Assembly: GCA_913776675.1 (NCBI GenBank)
Contig: CAJYRE010000560.1
Span: forward strand, 1 to 7,045
DNA length: 7,045 nucleotides
Direction: 5' to 3'
Source of the DNA: Rhizobiaceae bacterium
GTDB taxonomy: Bacteria; Pseudomonadota; Alphaproteobacteria; Rhizobiales; Rhizobiaceae
Positions 5,114-7,045 of the stretch are shown here, piece after piece. Within the stretch, counting starts at the first letter, position 1. The number at the start of each line of letters is the position of its first letter. Both the position numbers and the translations under genes were made by a program. The notes under the pieces were generated by a model, which was given only the letters and a program-made list of their open reading frames with translations, ran no database searches and had not been told where the DNA came from.

Positions 5114-6739
5114 ATGGCAGTCAGTGCTAATCGGCTTGAGCTGTTGCAGATCGCAGATGCGGTTGCGCGCGAGAAGGTCATCGATCGTGAAATCGTGCTT
5201 GCTGCGATGGCGGACGCCATCCAGAAGGCGGCGCGTTCGCGTTATGGTTCCGAGACCAATATTCGTGCCGACATCAACTCCAAGACCGGCGAAATTCGTC
5301 TTCAGCGTCTTTTGGAAGTGGTTGAAACCGTTGAAGATTACGGAACGCAAATTGCGCTTCCGCTGGCGCGTGACCGCAATGTTGATGCCAAGCTGGGCGA
5401 TTTCATTGCAGATCCGCTGCCGCCAATGGATTTTGGCCGCATCGCCGCCCAATCTGCCAAGCAGGTGATTGTGCAGAAGGTGCGTGAAGCCGAGCGTGAC
5501 CGTCAGTATGACGAATTCAAGGATCGTGTTGGCGAAATCATCAACGGCACAGTCAAGCGCGTTGAATATGGCAATGTGATTGTCGATCTGGGTCGTGGCG
5601 AAGGCATTATCCGCCGTGACGAGATGATTCCGCGCGAAGTGATGCGTTATGGTGATCGCGTGCGCGCATTTGTTTATGACGTGCGTCGTGAGCAGCGTGG
5701 TCCGCAGATTTTCCTCTCGCGCACCCATCCGCAATTCATGGTGAAGCTGTTCACCATGGAAGTGCCGGAAATTTACGATGGCATCATTCAGATCAAGTCG
5801 GTGGCCCGTGATCCGGGTTCGCGCGCCAAGATCGCGGTGATTTCCAACGACAGCTCGATCGATCCGGTCGGCGCTTGCGTTGGTATGCGCGGTTCGCGCG
5901 TTCAGGCCGTGGTTGGTGAATTGCAGGGTGAAAAGATCGACATTATTCCATGGTCGGCGGATCCTGCCTCCTTCATCGTCAATGCGTTGCAGCCTGCGGA
6001 AGTCTCCAAGGTTGTTCTGGATGAAGATGCCGAGCGGATTGAAGTTGTGGTGCCGGATGAACAGCTTTCGCTGGCCATCGGTCGTCGTGGTCAGAACGTG
6101 CGTCTTGCGTCGCAGCTCACCGGCTGGGACATCGACATTATGACGGAAGCCGAAGAATCCGAGCGCCGTCAGAAGGAATTCAACGAGCGCACCAACCTGT
6201 TCATGGAAGCACTCGACGTGGACGAAATGGTCGGTCAGGTTCTGGCATCGGAAGGCTTTGCGCAGGTTGAAGAGCTTGCTTACGCCAATATCGATGAAAT
6301 TTCCTCGATTGATGGTTTCGATGGTGATACGGCCGAAGAAATTCAGGCCCGTGCCCGCGAATACATCGAGAAGATCGAAGCCGAATTCGATGCCAAGCGT
6401 AAAGAGCTGGGCGTGAGCGATGAGCTGCGTCAGATTCCGGGCATGACCACCCAGATGATGGTGGCGCTGGGCGAAGACGGTATCAAGACAGTTGAAGATT
6501 TCGCGGGCTGTGCCGCCGATGATCTGGTGGGCTGGACCGAGCGGAAGGACGGTGAGACCAAGAAGTTTGAAGGCCTGTTCTCCAAGCTGGACGTGTCGCG
6601 TGCTGAGGCTGAAAACATGGTCATCCGGGCGCGTTTGGCGGCTGGCTGGATCACCGAAGATGAAGCGCAAGCCCAGGCCGAAGCTGTAGAAGCTGACGCC
6701 GAAGAAGAAGGTGCAGACGAGGCTGAGCGGAGCGCGTGA
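5114..6739 (+). CDS. nusA: Transcription termination/antitermination factor NusA
   Basis: NusA binds RNA polymerase and nascent RNA, promoting pausing and intrinsic termination and taking part in antitermination of rRNA operons. The 541-residue product is complete. It has an N-terminal polymerase-binding domain (1-130, beginning 'MAVSANRLELLQIADAVARE'), an S1 domain (about 138-204, 'GEIINGTVKRVEYGNVIVDL'), KH1 (about 210-290, GMRG loop at 257-260) and KH2 (about 300-345, GRRG loop at 323-326). Two C-terminal helix-hairpin-helix acidic repeats follow (about 365-420 and 434-512), then an Ala/Glu-rich tail. The C-terminal repeats put it in the longer proteobacterial form. The ATG at 5114 has GGAG at 5100-5103, with AGGAAG further upstream. 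The stop TGA overlaps the next gene's ATG by one base, indicating translational coupling. Confidence 0.98.
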   Translation: MAVSANRLELLQIADAVAREKVIDREIVLAAMADAIQKAARSRYGSETNIRADINSKTGEIRLQRLLEVVETVEDYGTQIALPLARDRNVDAKLGDFIADPLPPMDFGRIAAQSAKQVIVQKVREAERDRQYDEFKDRVGEIINGTVKRVEYGNVIVDLGRGEGIIRRDEMIPREVMRYGDRVRAFVYDVRREQRGPQIFLSRTHPQFMVKLFTMEVPEIYDGIIQIKSVARDPGSRAKIAVISNDSSIDPVGACVGMRGSRVQAVVGELQGEKIDIIPWSADPASFIVNALQPAEVSKVVLDEDAERIEVVVPDEQLSLAIGRRGQNVRLASQLTGWDIDIMTEAEESERRQKEFNERTNLFMEALDVDEMVGQVLASEGFAQVEELAYANIDEISSIDGFDGDTAEEIQARAREYIEKIEAEFDAKRKELGVSDELRQIPGMTTQMMVALGEDGIKTVEDFAGCAADDLVGWTERKDGETKKFEGLFSKLDVSRAEAENMVIRARLAAGWITEDEAQAQAEAVEADAEEEGADEAERSA

Positions 6740-7045
6740 TGGCCTCCGATCAACCCTTGGAGAAGGAGCGTCCTCCAAAGCCGCAAAAGGGAGTGTCGGG
6801 CAAGGATGGTCAGAACGACCGCACTTGCATCGTTACCCGCAAGGCCGGGACGCCTGAAAGTTTGATCCGGTTCGTTGCAACCCCAGACGGGGTTGTTGTG
6901 CCGGATCTGAAACGGGAACTGCCTGGCCGTGGATGCTGGGTGTCTGTTTCCCGCGAGGCCGTTGACAAGGCGGTGGCGAAAAAACACTTCGCCCGGGCTT
7001 TGAAGGCGGATGTCACCGTTGCCCCGGATCTCGGGGCGCAGGTTG
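6739..7045 (+). CDS. ylxR: YlxR/DUF448 family RNA-binding protein (3' end cut by window edge)
   Basis: The first 102 codons are present and the frame is open at the right edge. After a polar lysine-rich N-terminus, residues 28-68 carry the YlxR signature: 'RTCIVTR' (28-34), 'LIRFV' (42-46), 'PDG' (49-51), 'VPDL' (54-57) and 'LPGRGCWV' (61-68), followed by helices ending near 'ARALKA'. YlxR proteins are small basic, probably RNA-binding factors encoded between nusA and infB. In alphaproteobacteria the family is often extended by an L7Ae-like domain, which would lie beyond this window. The start ATG shares its A with the nusA stop codon (TGATG), and position in the operon supports the call. Its molecular role here is not established. 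Confidence 0.93.
   Translation, partial: MASDQPLEKERPPKPQKGVSGKDGQNDRTCIVTRKAGTPESLIRFVATPDGVVVPDLKRELPGRGCWVSVSREAVDKAVAKKHFARALKADVTVAPDLGAQV

Noticed and set aside
4928..6778. 616-codon minus-strand open frame antisense to nusA and the rimP end
   Set aside because: It lies over strongly recognisable rimP/nusA coding sequence; its translation is low-complexity (His/Asn/Arg-rich) and resembles no family. It is open because of codon bias on the real strand.

Overview
The window looks like a chromosomal segment of an alphaproteobacterium, most likely Hyphomicrobiales/Rhizobiaceae-like. The evidence is the moderately high GC content, a NusA N-terminus and a rimP-nusA-ylxR gene order typical of that group, and relatives of the accessory genes that I recall as common in rhizobia. 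The genus is not determined.

Layout, left to right. Positions 1-1158 (minus strand) hold most of an MFS_3/EntS-type major facilitator, cut by the left edge. Positions 1159-1585 are non-coding. They contain a 165-bp palindromic, MITE-like element (1201-1365) with near-perfect terminal inverted repeats bounded by TTAA, and a small cluster of CATATTG motifs (1434-1545). Positions 1586-2989 (minus) encode a class III (CaiB/BaiF) CoA-transferase whose domain order appears permuted. It is divergent from a gene at 3082-4266 (plus) for a citrate synthase-family enzyme carrying an N-terminal excisionase/MerR-type helix-turn-helix. The 92-bp gap between the two genes holds two perfect inverted repeats, one of them overlapping the likely promoters.

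From 4312 onward lies the conserved transcription/translation operon: a candidate promoter, a leader with a terminator-like hairpin (C-GCAA-G tetraloop plus U-tract) and a second perfect hairpin, then rimP (TTG start), nusA, and the start of a ylxR (DUF448) gene that overlaps the nusA stop and runs off the right edge.

How the genes may work together. RimP (30S maturation), NusA (elongation, termination and antitermination factor) and the YlxR RNA-binding protein form one housekeeping operon that normally continues into infB. The CoA-transferase and HTH-citrate synthase form a separate divergent pair. The DNA-binding domain on an enzyme with an apparently intact active site suggests, as inference only, a metabolite-responsive regulator controlling its own gene and the CoA-transferase. 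This pair is the most interesting part of the window.
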